A stretch of DNA of 64,000 nt from Terriglobales bacterium (GTDB lineage Bacteria; Acidobacteriota; Terriglobia; Bryobacterales; Bryobacteraceae), in assembly GCA_027485675.1 (NCBI GenBank), contig JAIXQP010000052.1, positions 1 to 64,000 of the forward strand, given 5' to 3'. The notes beneath the pieces are model-generated. The model saw nothing but the letters and a program-made list of their open reading frames with translations, did not search any database and was not told the origin of the DNA. Positions 34,071 to 42,873 of this stretch are shown in pieces. The position numbers and the translations under genes were made by a program. Position 1 is the stretch's first letter. Each line of letters opens with the position of its first letter.

Positions 34071-36101
34071 ATGGCAGAGACCCGGCACTCCGTTTGCGCT
34101 CTCGATTGTCCCGATGCGTGCAGCCTCGTCCTCAAGATTGAAGACGGCCGCGCCACCCGCATCCAAGGCACCCCCGGCCACCCCGTCACGCAGGGCTTCC
34201 TGTGCGGCAAAGTCGCCCGCTACCTCGAACGCGAATACTCCCCCCAACGCCTGACCACGCCCCTCCGCCGCATCGGCGCCAAAGGCGAAGGCCGCTTTGA
34301 ACCCATCTCCTGGGACGAAGCCCTCACGACCATCACCCAGCGCTTCCACTCCATCATCGCCACCCACGGCGCCGAAGCCATCCTGCCCTACTCCTACGGC
34401 GGCTCCATGGGCCTCCTCCAGGCCAACGGCATGGACCGCCGCTTCTTCCATCGCCTCGGCGCCAGCCGCCTCGACCGCACCATCTGCGCCTCCGCCGGCA
34501 CCGCCGGCCTCACCGCCACCCAGGGCTTCCGCTACGGCGTCGAACCCGAAGCCTTCGTGCACGCGAAGCTCATCATCGCCTGGGGCGCGAACATCCTTAC
34601 GACCAACGTCCACCTCTGGCCCTTCATCGTCGAAGCCCGCCGCCGCGGCGCCAAGTTCATCGTCATCGATCCCGTCCGTACCAAAACCGCCTCCCTCGCC
34701 GACCAGCACCTCCGCATCAACCCCGGCTCCGATCTCGCCCTCGCCCTCGGCTTACTGCATCTCCTGTTTGCCAACGGCCAGTTCGATCAGGACTACCTCA
34801 CCGCCCACTCGAACGGCTGGGAAGAGCTCCGCGAAACCGCCAAGGCCTACACCCCCGAAAAGGTCGCCGCCTGGACCGGCATACCCGAAGCCGACATCAT
34901 CGCCCTGGCGCAAGCCTACGGCGCTACCCACCCCTCCGTCATCCGCCTCAACTATGGCGTGCAGCGCAGCGAACGCGGCGGCACCGCCGTCCGTGCCATC
35001 GCCATGCTCCCCGTCGTCACCGGCGCCTGGCGCCACATCGGCGGCGGCCTCCAGCTTTCCACCTCGCAGGCCTTCAACTTCAACCGTACCGCCCTCGAAA
35101 TGCCGGAGCTCCAGCCCGGCCCCACCCGCCTGCTGAACATGTCCGAACTCGGCTCCGCGCTCACCCGCGTCGACAACCCGCCCGTCAAGTCCCTCTTTGT
35201 CTACTGCTCCAACCCCGCCGCCGTCGCGCCAGATCAAAGCGCCGTCCTCGCCGGCCTCCGCCGCGAAGACCTCTTCACCGTCGTCATCGAACAGTTCCAA
35301 ACCGACACCGCCGACTACGCCGATCTCGTCCTCCCCACCACGACCTTCCTCGAACACACCGACCTCTACGGCGCCTACGGCCACTACTACGTTCAACTGG
35401 CCCGCCCCGCCCTGCCCCCGCCCGGCGAAGCCCGCTCGAACGTCCAGATCTTCCGCGAACTCGCCCACCGCATGGGCTTCATGGACGCCGCCTTCACCGA
35501 AAGTGAAGACGACATGATTCGCGGCATCCTCGCAAGCGGCCACCCCCATCTCGCGGGCATCACCCTCGAACGCCTCGACCAGGAACACTCCATCCGCCTC
35601 AACCTCGGCGACGGACCCTTTGAGCCCTTCAAGGACGGCGGCTTCGGCCACCCCGATGGCAAAGCCGACCTCCGCCCCGAAGGCCTCGACTACGTCCCGC
35701 CCATCGAATCCCGCCACGGCGACGCCAGCCTCCGCTCCCGCTATCCGCTCGAATTCCTCAGCCCCAAAAACCACGACAGCATGAACTCCACCTTCGGCAA
35801 CCGGGCGGATGTCGACCGGCAAACCGCCGTGCTTCACCTCAGCAGCGCGGACGCCGCCACCCGCGGCATCGCCACCGGCGATAGCGTCCGCGTCTTCAAC
35901 GGCCGCGCCAGCCTCGTCCTGCGCGCGGAAGTGGATGGTGTCGTTGGGCCCGGCACGGTCAGCTCGCCCAGCGTCCGCTGGCCCAAGCGCCAGCCCGGCG
36001 GGCTCAATATCAATGCCCTCGTCAGCGAACGGTTGACCGACGTCGGCGCAGGCGCTACGTTTTATAGTTGCCTCGTCCAAGTGGAAAAATGCGGAGACTG
36101 A
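34071..36101 (+). CDS. Molybdopterin-dependent oxidoreductase with an N-terminal [4Fe-4S] site
   Basis: 676 residues. The N-terminal Cys set (Cys9, Cys13 and Cys17 in HSVCALDCPDACSLV, and Cys45 in GFLCGK) binds a [4Fe-4S] cluster, as in the DMSO-reductase superfamily. The cofactor-binding region is recognisable (EAILPYSYGGSMGLLQANG, ICASAGTAGLTA, LIIAWGANILTTNVHLWPF, KFIVIDPVRT). A C-terminal molydop-binding domain follows (about 560-670, with FLSPKNHDSMNSTFGNR). No twin-arginine signal is present, so it is probably cytoplasmic. The substrate and redox partners are unknown. It overlaps the lipoprotein gene by 13 bases. Confidence 0.85.
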   Translation: MAETRHSVCALDCPDACSLVLKIEDGRATRIQGTPGHPVTQGFLCGKVARYLEREYSPQRLTTPLRRIGAKGEGRFEPISWDEALTTITQRFHSIIATHGAEAILPYSYGGSMGLLQANGMDRRFFHRLGASRLDRTICASAGTAGLTATQGFRYGVEPEAFVHAKLIIAWGANILTTNVHLWPFIVEARRRGAKFIVIDPVRTKTASLADQHLRINPGSDLALALGLLHLLFANGQFDQDYLTAHSNGWEELRETAKAYTPEKVAAWTGIPEADIIALAQAYGATHPSVIRLNYGVQRSERGGTAVRAIAMLPVVTGAWRHIGGGLQLSTSQAFNFNRTALEMPELQPGPTRLLNMSELGSALTRVDNPPVKSLFVYCSNPAAVAPDQSAVLAGLRREDLFTVVIEQFQTDTADYADLVLPTTTFLEHTDLYGAYGHYYVQLARPALPPPGEARSNVQIFRELAHRMGFMDAAFTESEDDMIRGILASGHPHLAGITLERLDQEHSIRLNLGDGPFEPFKDGGFGHPDGKADLRPEGLDYVPPIESRHGDASLRSRYPLEFLSPKNHDSMNSTFGNRADVDRQTAVLHLSSADAATRGIATGDSVRVFNGRASLVLRAEVDGVVGPGTVSSPSVRWPKRQPGGLNINALVSERLTDVGAGATFYSCLVQVEKCGD

Positions 36102-36616
36102 TCGGTACGGTGGCCGTCGCTGCCCTGCTCCTCGACCTTTCCTGCAAGACCCGGAAGCCCCGCAACGAGGTGCTCGTCGACGATACCGAAGCCCCCGTCA
36201 GCGCCGAAGTCCCGGCCAACGACTCTCGCGTCACCGCGCAACTCATCCGCGGCTTCTACGAACTCGAAAGCGGCGCTTGGCGCTGGACCATGCCGAAGTT
36301 CGCCATCCGCTTCCTCGTGCCGGCGGGCGCCCGCGAAAAAGGGGCGATCCTGCACTGCGATGTCGTTCTGCCGGAAGTGATCTTCAAGACCACCGGCCCC
36401 CTCGCACTCACCGCCACCGCCGGCGGCCAGTCGTTTGGCGCCCAACCGCTAGGCCAGGTGGGCGACCACGCCCTCCGCTACGCCATCCCCCCGCAGGCGC
36501 TCACCACCCCGACCGTGACCATCGAGTTCAGCCTCGATAAGGCCTTGCCCCCCGGCGCCGCCGACCCCCGCGAACTCGGGCTCATCTTCGTCAAGTCCGG
36601 TCTCTATCTGCCATGA
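36089..36616 (+). CDS. Small probable lipoprotein, unknown function
   Basis: 175 residues from ATG 36089, overlapping the oxidoreductase stop. The N-terminus RRLIGTVAVAALLLDLSC is hydrophobic and ends in Cys, a weak lipobox (DLSC rather than LxSC). The mature part is a predicted beta-sandwich. I do not recognise the family. It sits between a molybdoenzyme and a polytopic membrane protein, and its stop overlaps the next ATG (ATGA), so all three are one transcript. Confidence 0.7.
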   Translation: MRRLIGTVAVAALLLDLSCKTRKPRNEVLVDDTEAPVSAEVPANDSRVTAQLIRGFYELESGAWRWTMPKFAIRFLVPAGAREKGAILHCDVVLPEVIFKTTGPLALTATAGGQSFGAQPLGQVGDHALRYAIPPQALTTPTVTIEFSLDKALPPGAADPRELGLIFVKSGLYLP

Positions 36617-38397
36617 CCTGGTTGCGCCGTTGGGGATGGCTCCTCCTCGCCCCGCTCGTCTGCTCGCTCGTCTACCGCCAATCCTTCGTCGTCTGGTTCG
36701 CCCGCGACGATTTCGCCTGGCTCGGCATCGGCCTCGATATCTTCGACCTCCCTTCCCTGCTCGGGGCGCTGTTCGGTCCCCGGGCCCAGGGAACCATCCG
36801 CCCCCTCAGTGACCGTCTCCCGTTTCTGTTGACCCACGCTCTGTTCGGCCTCGACGCCAAGCCGCTCCGCATCGCCATCTTCGTCCTGCACTGCGCCAAT
36901 CTGGTCCTCTTCGCCCGCCTCGTCTTCCTGTGGACCTCCTCCCGGGCGGCCGCCCTGGTCGCCACCCTTTTCTGGACGCTCCACTCTTCGCTCGCGCAAC
37001 CGCTGACGTGGGCCAGCGCCATGAATCAGGTGCTCTGGCCGGCCTGCCTGCTGGCGGCGCTCTCCTTCCGGCACGCCGGCCGCCGCGCCGGCGAGTGGGT
37101 CTTCTTCCTGCTCGGCTTCGGCGTCCTTGAACTCAACGTCGTCTATCCCGCCCTTGCGCTGTTGCGCTACCCGGATCGCTGGCGCTCCACCGTGCCGCTG
37201 TTTGCCGTCAGCGCCGTCTATGCTCTGGGCAATCGGTTGTTGGCTCCCCCGAACACGAGCCCCGTCTATGTGATGGACGCGAGCCCCCTTTCCATCCTGC
37301 ACACCCTGGGTCAGTACCTCCTCATGTCCATGGGTGCTCACGTGCCGTGGTCCGTCACCCCCCTGTCGCCTTACTGGCACGCCGCCACGCTCCTGGCCCT
37401 GGCGGCCTTAGCCGCCGTGTGGCTCCTCGAACGCGACCGGCTCCTGCTCTACGGTTGCGCCTGGTTCGTCATCTGCCTGGGGCCCGTGCTCCTGCTGCCG
37501 CGCCACATTACGGACTACTATCTCGTGGTCCCCGCCGCGGGGCTTGGTCTGGCCTTCGGCGTCGCCGCCCTCCGCCGGCCGCTTCTGGTCGCCCTGCCGC
37601 TGCTCGTGTGCGGGGCCGGGTCCTACCTGCTCTCGCAGGAGATCCTACTCTACAACCGCCGGCAGGCCGAATCGGCGCGCGTGTTGGTGCGGGGCGTCGA
37701 GCAGGCGGCGGCGCTTCACCCCGGCAAGACGATTTTGCTGGCGGGTATCACCTCCGACCAGTTCTGGAACATCGTCGTGGACGATCCCTTCCGGCTCCTC
37801 CCGGGAGTCAAGGTGTACCTCGTTCCCGGCAGCGAGCAGAACATCGACGCCCACCCCGAACTGGGCGACCCGCTGCAGTGCATCCTGCCGCTCCCCGAGG
37901 CCCGCGGCGCGCTCGCCTCCGGTCAGGCGATCGTCTACGCCGCCGGTGGCAAGCCGCTCCGCAACATCACCGGCTACTACCGCGAAAAGGCCGCCGTCGA
38001 ATGGGCGCGCCAACTGGCGGCTGTGGTCGATCTCAGCCGGCCCTATCTGTCCTCGCAGCTCGGGCCCGGTTGGGAACCCATCGAACAAGGCTTTCGCTGG
38101 ATGCGCCCCCGCGCCGAGATCACCCTCGGCGGCCCCGGCAAGACCCTGTTCGTCGAATGCTTCCGCGCCGACGCCGAGCCGCGCCCCGGACCGGTGACCC
38201 TGACCATCCGCCACGCCGGCCAGCTTCTCGGTACGCTCTCGCTCCCGCGCGATCGCTGCCAGGGCGAACTCGCCCTTCCCGAGGCCTTGTGGCCGGCTCC
38301 CGAACTCCGCTTGGAACTCGCCGCCAGCCCCGCCTTTTCTGTCCCGCCCGACAACCGCGAATTCGGCCTCGCCTTCGGCACCATTGGGCGCAAATGA
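36613..38397 (+). CDS. Polytopic membrane protein, GT39/PMT-like topology
   Basis: 594 residues with about ten hydrophobic helices in the first 330 residues, then a soluble domain of about 260 residues with a beta-sandwich-like C-terminus. The early motif FARDDFAWLGIGLDIF, with acidic residues after the first TM, resembles the catalytic loop of GT-C-type membrane glycosyltransferases. It may transfer a sugar or act in glycan export; this is inferred from topology only. It ends the molybdoenzyme-lipoprotein transcript, 470 bases before the DksA-like gene. Confidence 0.7.
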   Translation: MTWLRRWGWLLLAPLVCSLVYRQSFVVWFARDDFAWLGIGLDIFDLPSLLGALFGPRAQGTIRPLSDRLPFLLTHALFGLDAKPLRIAIFVLHCANLVLFARLVFLWTSSRAAALVATLFWTLHSSLAQPLTWASAMNQVLWPACLLAALSFRHAGRRAGEWVFFLLGFGVLELNVVYPALALLRYPDRWRSTVPLFAVSAVYALGNRLLAPPNTSPVYVMDASPLSILHTLGQYLLMSMGAHVPWSVTPLSPYWHAATLLALAALAAVWLLERDRLLLYGCAWFVICLGPVLLLPRHITDYYLVVPAAGLGLAFGVAALRRPLLVALPLLVCGAGSYLLSQEILLYNRRQAESARVLVRGVEQAAALHPGKTILLAGITSDQFWNIVVDDPFRLLPGVKVYLVPGSEQNIDAHPELGDPLQCILPLPEARGALASGQAIVYAAGGKPLRNITGYYREKAAVEWARQLAAVVDLSRPYLSSQLGPGWEPIEQGFRWMRPRAEITLGGPGKTLFVECFRADAEPRPGPVTLTIRHAGQLLGTLSLPRDRCQGELALPEALWPAPELRLELAASPAFSVPPDNREFGLAFGTIGRK

Positions 38398-38589
38398 GCC
38401 ACTTTGCCCCAAATCGTCCAATATTGGAACACCGAAAATTATTCTGGAACCGCACACGAGAATTCTCGTCTACCGAAAGTACTAATGTTCCATCGTAATC
38501 TTGCCGATACAGTTCTGCAGTTTCGGGATTTTGGCTACGGAACGAAGTTTAGCGCCGTTCGCCGGGTCAAAATCGCGTTTTGAATGAAT

Positions 38590-38605
38590 TGGCACTGGAA
38601 TTGCT
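38590..38605 (+). promoter_or_regulatory. Candidate sigma-54 (-24/-12) promoter of the DksA-like gene
   Basis: TGGCAC (38590-38595), five bases, then TTGCT (38601-38605) matches the sigma-54 consensus TGGCAC-N5-TTGCW exactly. A TATACT (38618-38623) just downstream is a possible competing sigma-70 -10, but it lacks a -35 at normal spacing. No activator site can be assigned. Confidence 0.6.
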
Positions 38606-38640
38606 GGTAAGAAGTGGTATACTCTTCTGGCAGACCAGAT

Positions 38641-38682
38641 CCTTGTTGTACCGCTGAACGCTCTTTAACTGGTACAACAAGG
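38641..38682 (+). promoter_or_regulatory. 12-bp inverted repeat enclosing a boxA-like sequence in the leader
   Basis: A perfect 12-bp inverted repeat (38641-38652 with 38671-38682) has an 18-base loop containing GCTCTTTAAC, a good match to the core of the rRNA boxA antitermination element. It starts about 25 bases after the candidate promoter's expected transcription start. It could be an RNA hairpin presenting boxA, or an operator. Confidence 0.5.
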
Positions 38683-38868
38683 TCCCAACGCCGATTGGGT
38701 TGCTAAGTGTCGAAATCTGCGTCTGGTACACGCAGAAAATTTTATACAGAAACTTGAACCTTTTTCAGGCTTCAAACGTCTGTAAATCCAGAAAGCAGCG
38801 GAACCCCAATGCTTTGCCGGTAACCGCAACATCGCTACCAAAAAAAAATCACAAGAGGGAGAATCACC

Positions 38869-39249
38869 ATGACGAACGCAGAAATCAAGAAGTACCGCGA
38901 GACGCTCGAAGCCAAGCAGGCCGAGTTGATCTACCTCCTCCGCAATCGCGAAGGAATCGAAATCGAAAAGAGCCCGGACGCGCTCGACGAAGTGCAGCGC
39001 GCCTCCGAGCGTGAGTTTGCCATCCGTACGCTGGACCGTGAGTCCGCCCTGCTCCGCAACGTCCGCGCCGCGTTGCAGCGCATTGACCACGATCAGTTCG
39101 GCATCTGTCTCCACTGCGAAGAGGACATCAGCGTGAAGCGCCTCAACGCCGTACCGTGGACCCCGTATTGCATCGAGTGCCAGGAGCAATACGACCGCAA
39201 GCAGTTCGTGCAGGACGAAACGTTCGACGACATGCTCGTCTCCGCCTAA
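38869..39249 (+). CDS. DksA/TraR-family zinc-finger regulator
   Basis: 126 residues. An N-terminal coiled coil (about 1-72) has the DxxD pair at its tip (Asp37 and Asp40 in SPDALDEVQRA), the position used by DksA to act in the RNA polymerase secondary channel. The C-terminal zinc finger has Cys80, Cys83, Cys101 and Cys104. It likely modulates transcription with or without ppGpp. GAGGGAGA lies 8-15 bases upstream. A terminator at 39304 makes the unit monocistronic, with a long regulated leader. Confidence 0.9.
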   Translation: MTNAEIKKYRETLEAKQAELIYLLRNREGIEIEKSPDALDEVQRASEREFAIRTLDRESALLRNVRAALQRIDHDQFGICLHCEEDISVKRLNAVPWTPYCIECQEQYDRKQFVQDETFDDMLVSA

Positions 39250-39303
39250 TCGCGCCGCGAGCGTCCGTCGATCTCCCCTCTTTCGACACGAATCCAGAAC
39301 TCG

Positions 39304-39334
39304 ACCCCGCATCTACCCGGCTGCGGGGTTTTTT
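39304..39334 (+). terminator. Terminator of the DksA-like gene
   Basis: A 7-bp stem (39304-39310 with 39323-39329), a 12-base loop and a T run (39329-39334) lie 55 bases after the stop codon. Confidence 0.85.
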
Positions 39335-39348
39335 CATTCCCCCACCCG

Positions 39349-40200
39349 ATTGGCTTCGTTTCGTAATTCCCCCAAGCGAACCCCGATCCGCTCTCACCGC
39401 CCCGCCTCCGGACCAACCCCAAAGCCGTCGATCCATTGGCTTCGTTTCGTTATCTCCCTAACGAACCCCGATCCGCCGCCCGCGCCACCTCCGGACCAAC
39501 CCCAAAGCCGTCGCTCCGTTGGCTTCGTTTCGTTATTTCCCTAACGAACCCTGATCGCGGACACCATCCGTCCGGTATCCTTCGCCTGGATCCCCCTTCC
39601 CCAGCTCTATATCGCCTCGATCCGCCCTCCGATCCACCGCAAAGCAGCCGATCTGTTGGCTTCGTTTCGTTATCTGCCTAACGAATCCCGATCGCGGACA
39701 CCATCCGTCCGGTATCCTTCGCCCGGCGGAAGGAGTAAAACTGCTCCGGCTCGCACATCGTACACCGCCCGGCTACCCAGATCTGCCCAACGCCCGCCCG
39801 CGCCAACTGCTCCCGATTCGCCTCCCACAGATCCGCTTTCCGCTCCACCACCGGCAGCGGCACCTCCGGACCCACCGCAAAGCAGCACGGCCCAATCGCC
39901 GCCACCACATCCGTTGGCTTCGTTTCGTTATCTCCCTAACGAATCCCGATCGCGGACACCATCCGTCCGGTATCCTTCGCCCGGCGGAAGGAGTAAAACT
40001 GCTCCGGCTCGCACATCGTGCACCGCCCGGCTACCCAGATCTGCCCAACGCCCGCCCGCGCCAACTGCTCCCGATTCGCCTCCCACAGATCCGCCTTCCG
40101 CTCCAGCACCGGCAGCGGCACCTCCGGACCCACCTCAAAGCAGCACGGCCCAATCGACGGCCCAATCGCCGCCACCACATCCGTTGGCTTCGTTTCGTAC
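39349..40200 (-). repeat. Degenerating tandem array derived from the 3' end of pgeF
   Basis: The junction TTGGCTTCGTTTCGT recurs at about 39349, 39435, 39518, 39655, 39913 and, in the intact gene, 40183. Spacings are 86, 83, 137, 258 and 270 bases. At each of the first five, the sequence switches directly to the last codons of pgeF (TAACGAA/CCCCGATC on plus, reading GIR-stop on minus). The copies are therefore head-to-tail duplications of the stretch from pgeF codon ~114 to its stop, and the more distal copies carry progressive internal deletions. The 686 bases between the DksA-like gene and pgeF hold nothing else. Confidence 0.85.
39678..39932 (-). pseudogene. Nearly complete duplicate of the pgeF C-terminal third
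   Basis: On the minus strand, directly after the pgeF stop and in the same frame, GDNETKPTDVVAAIGPCCF and onwards repeats the C-terminal ~84 residues of PgeF to an identical end, SAIGIR-stop. Differences are a 12-base deletion (loss of one IGPS unit) and two substitutions (Ala for Glu, Val for Leu). It lacks the N-terminal catalytic His, so it is not a working enzyme on its own. It would be added to PgeF only by stop-codon readthrough. Confidence 0.8.
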
Positions 40201-40529
40201 TCTGCGCGCATTTGCCCCAGCGTCTGAGTCAAAATCCCCGCCACTGTGCCCCGCCATCCGGCGTGCACCGCCGCCACCACCCGGCGCACCGGGTCCGCCA
40301 GCAGAATCGGCACACAATCCGCCGTCCGGATCGCCAGCAGCAACCCCGGCTCGCCGGTAATCAACGCATCGCCATCCCCCAGGCAACCGCCCGACTGCCG
40401 CACGGTCCACACCGTCGCGGAATGGGTCTGCCGCAAGGTCGCCACCCGGCCGGTCAACGGTTCGGTATGCCGGGTTCCGAACTCGTGCCGCAGCCAGTCA
40501 AACGCCGCAAGCGGCGTAGCCGTCACCAT
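39936..40529 (-). CDS. pgeF: Peptidoglycan-editing factor PgeF (laccase domain, YfiH)
   Basis: 197 residues, somewhat shorter than the usual ~240; the start (ATG 40529) overlaps the nuoB stop as TAATG. The metal-site residues are visible in RQTHSATVW, AIRTADCVPILLAD, VAAVHAGWRGTVAG and IGPCCFEVG. This family hydrolyses wrongly incorporated L-Ser from muropeptides or oxidises phenolic or purine nucleoside substrates. It contains one extra in-frame IGPS duplication (AAIGPSIGPCCF). It ends a six-gene minus operon. Its 3' end has spawned the tandem array downstream. Confidence 0.9.
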   Translation of the reverse strand: MVTATPLAAFDWLRHEFGTRHTEPLTGRVATLRQTHSATVWTVRQSGGCLGDGDALITGEPGLLLAIRTADCVPILLADPVRRVVAAVHAGWRGTVAGILTQTLGQMRAEYETKPTDVVAAIGPSIGPCCFEVGPEVPLPVLERKADLWEANREQLARAGVGQIWVAGRCTMCEPEQFYSFRRAKDTGRMVSAIGIR

Positions 40530-41098
40530 TACGCCACCGGGTTCTGTACCTGCGCCACCATCACGCGCCGCTTGAAATCGGCCAGCATCTGCTCGTGCAG
40601 CCGGACCTCGGTCGGCCGGCGAATCAGATTCGGCGTCGCGTCAATCTTGTCCTGCAGCTTCAACAGAGCGTAAAACAGATTCTCCGGACGCGGCGGGCAA
40701 CCGGTCACATACACATCAACTGGCACTATCCGGTCAATCCCCTGCAGGACGCTATAGGTATTGAACGGGCCGCCCACACTCGAGCAGGCGCCCATCGAAA
40801 TACACCACTTCGGCTCTGGCATCTGGTCCCAGATCCGTTTCACCACCGGCGCCATCTTCAGCGAGACCGTGCCGGCCACGATCATCAGGTCGCTCTGCCG
40901 CGGGCTGGGCCGGAAAACCTCCGACCCAAACCGCGCAATATCAAACCGGGAGGCGCTCGAGGCGATCATCTCAATCGCGCAACACGCCAGGCCGAAGGTC
41001 AACGGCCACACCGAGGACTTGCGGGCCCAATTGAAGATGTAATCGACCGAGGTCGTCAGGAAATTCCGTTCAAACTGACTCTGGATGGGAAAGTTCAT
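40529..41098 (-). CDS. nuoB: NADH-quinone oxidoreductase subunit B
   Basis: 189 residues, the normal length of NuoB. The N2 [4Fe-4S] ligands are present: [10 protein letters not shown] (two adjacent Cys), MGACSS and TGCPPRPE. The start overlaps the epimerase stop by 4 bases and its stop overlaps pgeF by 1. No other complex I gene is nearby, so this is either a displaced subunit or a second copy. A complete nuo operon would be expected elsewhere; if that has its own nuoB, this one may belong to a related hydrogenase-like complex. Confidence 0.92.
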   Translation of the reverse strand: MNFPIQSQFERNFLTTSVDYIFNWARKSSVWPLTFGLACCAIEMIASSASRFDIARFGSEVFRPSPRQSDLMIVAGTVSLKMAPVVKRIWDQMPEPKWCISMGACSSVGGPFNTYSVLQGIDRIVPVDVYVTGCPPRPENLFYALLKLQDKIDATPNLIRRPTEVRLHEQMLADFKRRVMVAQVQNPVA

Positions 41099-42039
41099 GC
41101 CATTGCGGTCCGGTACCAGGCGAGTGTCGCCCGCAGACCTTCTTCCATGGTAAACCGCGGAGCGTGTCCGAGGTCGCGCATCGCGGACGTCGTGTCCGCC
41201 TGCGAGTCCCGGACGTCCCCCGGTCGCGGAGGACCGAACAGCGGAGGCAGGCTCACCCCCTCCATCTGCTGCAGCATGGCCCAGATCTCATTCAAGGTGT
41301 ACCGTCCGCCGTTACCGGCGTTGTACATTTTCCCGGCCACGCCCTGCGCCCGGGCCGCCTTCAGGCAAAGCCCGGCGACATCCTCGACGTAGGTGAAGTC
41401 GCGGCTCTGGCCCCCATCGCCGAACAGCGTTGGCTGCGTCCGGGCGAGCAGGTGTTTCATGAAGAGCGACAGCACCCCCGAATACGGGCTCGACGGGTCC
41501 TGCCGCGGCCCATAGACATTGAAGAAGCGGAGCGCTACCGTTTCAAGGCCAAAGTTCTCCGTGAACAGGTTGCAGTAGTACTCTCCCACGAGCTTCTGCA
41601 GCGCATACGGCGACTTCGGCCGGGGAGTCATCGACTCGACCTTCGGCAAAACCTCCGTGTCGCCGTAGGCCGAACTCGAGGCGGCATAGACCACCCGCCG
41701 GACTCCCGCCTCCTTCGCCGCCCGCAGAACGGCGAACGTGCCGTTGATATTGACGTCGTGCGACGGCACGGGGTCGGCGATCGAGCGGGGCACCGACGGG
41801 ATGGCCGCCAGATGCCATACCACCTCGGCGCCGCTGAAGATCTCCTTCATCTCGTCAAAGTCCCGAATATCGGAGACGTGCGTCTCCACATGGTCCTGCA
41901 CCTCTTCGAGGTTCGCCAGCTTACCGCTGGCCAGATTGTCGACCACCGCGACACGGCCAGCCCCCTCGGCCAGCAAAGCGCGAATGATCGCCGAGCCGAT
42001 GAACCCGGCTCCTCCGGTGACTACGAATTTCGGTCTCAT
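41095..42039 (-). CDS. NAD-dependent sugar-nucleotide epimerase/dehydratase
   Basis: 314 residues. An extended SDR with the Rossmann motif [17 protein letters not shown], the NAD-binding region [13 protein letters not shown], the catalytic Ser/Tyr context [17 protein letters not shown] and [11 protein letters not shown] (YxxxK). It is closest in pattern to UDP-glucose or UDP-GlcNAc 4-epimerases (GalE/WbpP). It probably supplies nucleotide sugar to the glycosyltransferases of this operon. ATGA overlaps link it to both neighbours. Confidence 0.88.
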   Translation of the reverse strand: MRPKFVVTGGAGFIGSAIIRALLAEGAGRVAVVDNLASGKLANLEEVQDHVETHVSDIRDFDEMKEIFSGAEVVWHLAAIPSVPRSIADPVPSHDVNINGTFAVLRAAKEAGVRRVVYAASSSAYGDTEVLPKVESMTPRPKSPYALQKLVGEYYCNLFTENFGLETVALRFFNVYGPRQDPSSPYSGVLSLFMKHLLARTQPTLFGDGGQSRDFTYVEDVAGLCLKAARAQGVAGKMYNAGNGGRYTLNEIWAMLQQMEGVSLPPLFGPPRPGDVRDSQADTTSAMRDLGHAPRFTMEEGLRATLAWYRTAMA

Positions 42040-42866
42040 AGCTTCTTAATTTCCGCTTCCAGGTACCGGAGAGAGTCGTGGGCAATACGCTCGGCGCCGG
42101 CGGTAAAGTCGAAGGCCTCCATGGAGATCCAGCCCGTGTAGCCCTTGGCGGCCAGCACGCGCAGCACCGGTTTGAAATCCCAATCGCCGGTCCCGGGATG
42201 CTTGCCGTCCAGTTCGTTCACGTGAACGTGTTTGATGATATCGAAGTAGCGCTCCACGAGCACCTCGTGCGGCTCGGCTTCGAGAACCGCATTGTGGGAG
42301 TCGTACATCGTCTGCACCGCCGGGCTGCCGATTTCGGCCACATAGCGGGAGGCCTCTTCGAGCGTGTTCAGCACGTCGGTGTCATTCGGGGAAAGCGGCT
42401 CCATCAGCAGGGTCACGCCCCGGGAGGCGGCGTGTGCGCCGGCTTGGCGCAGCCCGTCCACGTAGCGCGCCGTGGCCTCCTCCTTCGTCGCCCCCCCGGT
42501 GGTCTTCCGTTGCGCCGGAGAGCCGAAGATCATCTTGCCGCCGCCCAGGTCCCCGCACAGGTCGATCAGCGTGGCGATGTGCAGCCAGCTCCGCGTCCGC
42601 AGCGCCGCGTCGGGGGTGGTCACGTGCAGCCCCTTGGGCGCCACCATCAGCCAATGGAGTCCGGCGAACTCGAGCCCCTCGCTCACAATAATGTCGGCGA
42701 GCTCCTTCCGGCGCGCCGGGCCGATGGCGGCCGGATCATCGGCCAGCGTAAAGTGGGCGATCTCGATGCCGTCATAGCCCAGCCGCTTGATGGTCCGGCA
42801 CTGCTCGGCGAAATCCCAGCCCTGAAACACTTCGTTGCAGATCGCTTGGCGAAAAGGATAACTCAT
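42036..42866 (-). CDS. Sugar-phosphate isomerase/epimerase, xylose-isomerase-like TIM barrel
   Basis: 276 residues. AP-endonuclease-2/xylose-isomerase-like fold: GYDGIEIAHFTL, VTLLMEPLSPNDTDVLN, VQTMYDSHNAVLEAE, HVHVNELDGKHPGTG and GWISMEAFDF. Glu, Asp, His and Glu metal ligands fit hydroxypyruvate-isomerase or 3-ketoepimerase relatives. It is cytoplasmic with unknown specificity. Seven bases separate it from the dehydrogenase upstream. Together with the alcohol dehydrogenase it may convert or salvage a sugar. Confidence 0.8.
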   Translation of the reverse strand: MSYPFRQAICNEVFQGWDFAEQCRTIKRLGYDGIEIAHFTLADDPAAIGPARRKELADIIVSEGLEFAGLHWLMVAPKGLHVTTPDAALRTRSWLHIATLIDLCGDLGGGKMIFGSPAQRKTTGGATKEEATARYVDGLRQAGAHAASRGVTLLMEPLSPNDTDVLNTLEEASRYVAEIGSPAVQTMYDSHNAVLEAEPHEVLVERYFDIIKHVHVNELDGKHPGTGDWDFKPVLRVLAAKGYTGWISMEAFDFTAGAERIAHDSLRYLEAEIKKL

Positions 42867-42873
42867 GGAACTC

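Larger units (their letters stand above)
38398..38868 (+). other. 471-base intergenic region with a structured leader
   Basis: There is no gene here on either strand. The base composition is clearly more AT-rich than the neighbours. It contains a sigma-54-type promoter (38590-38605), a 12-bp inverted repeat around a boxA-like element (38641-38682), and a ribosome site GAGGGAGA just before the start at 38869. Most of the 250 bases between the promoter and the gene would be a long 5' leader. Confidence 0.7.

Noticed and set aside
38618-38623. TATACT as a sigma-70 -10 element for the DksA-like gene
   Set aside because: There is no -35 at 16-18 bases; the exact sigma-54 element just upstream explains the region better, though it cannot be excluded.
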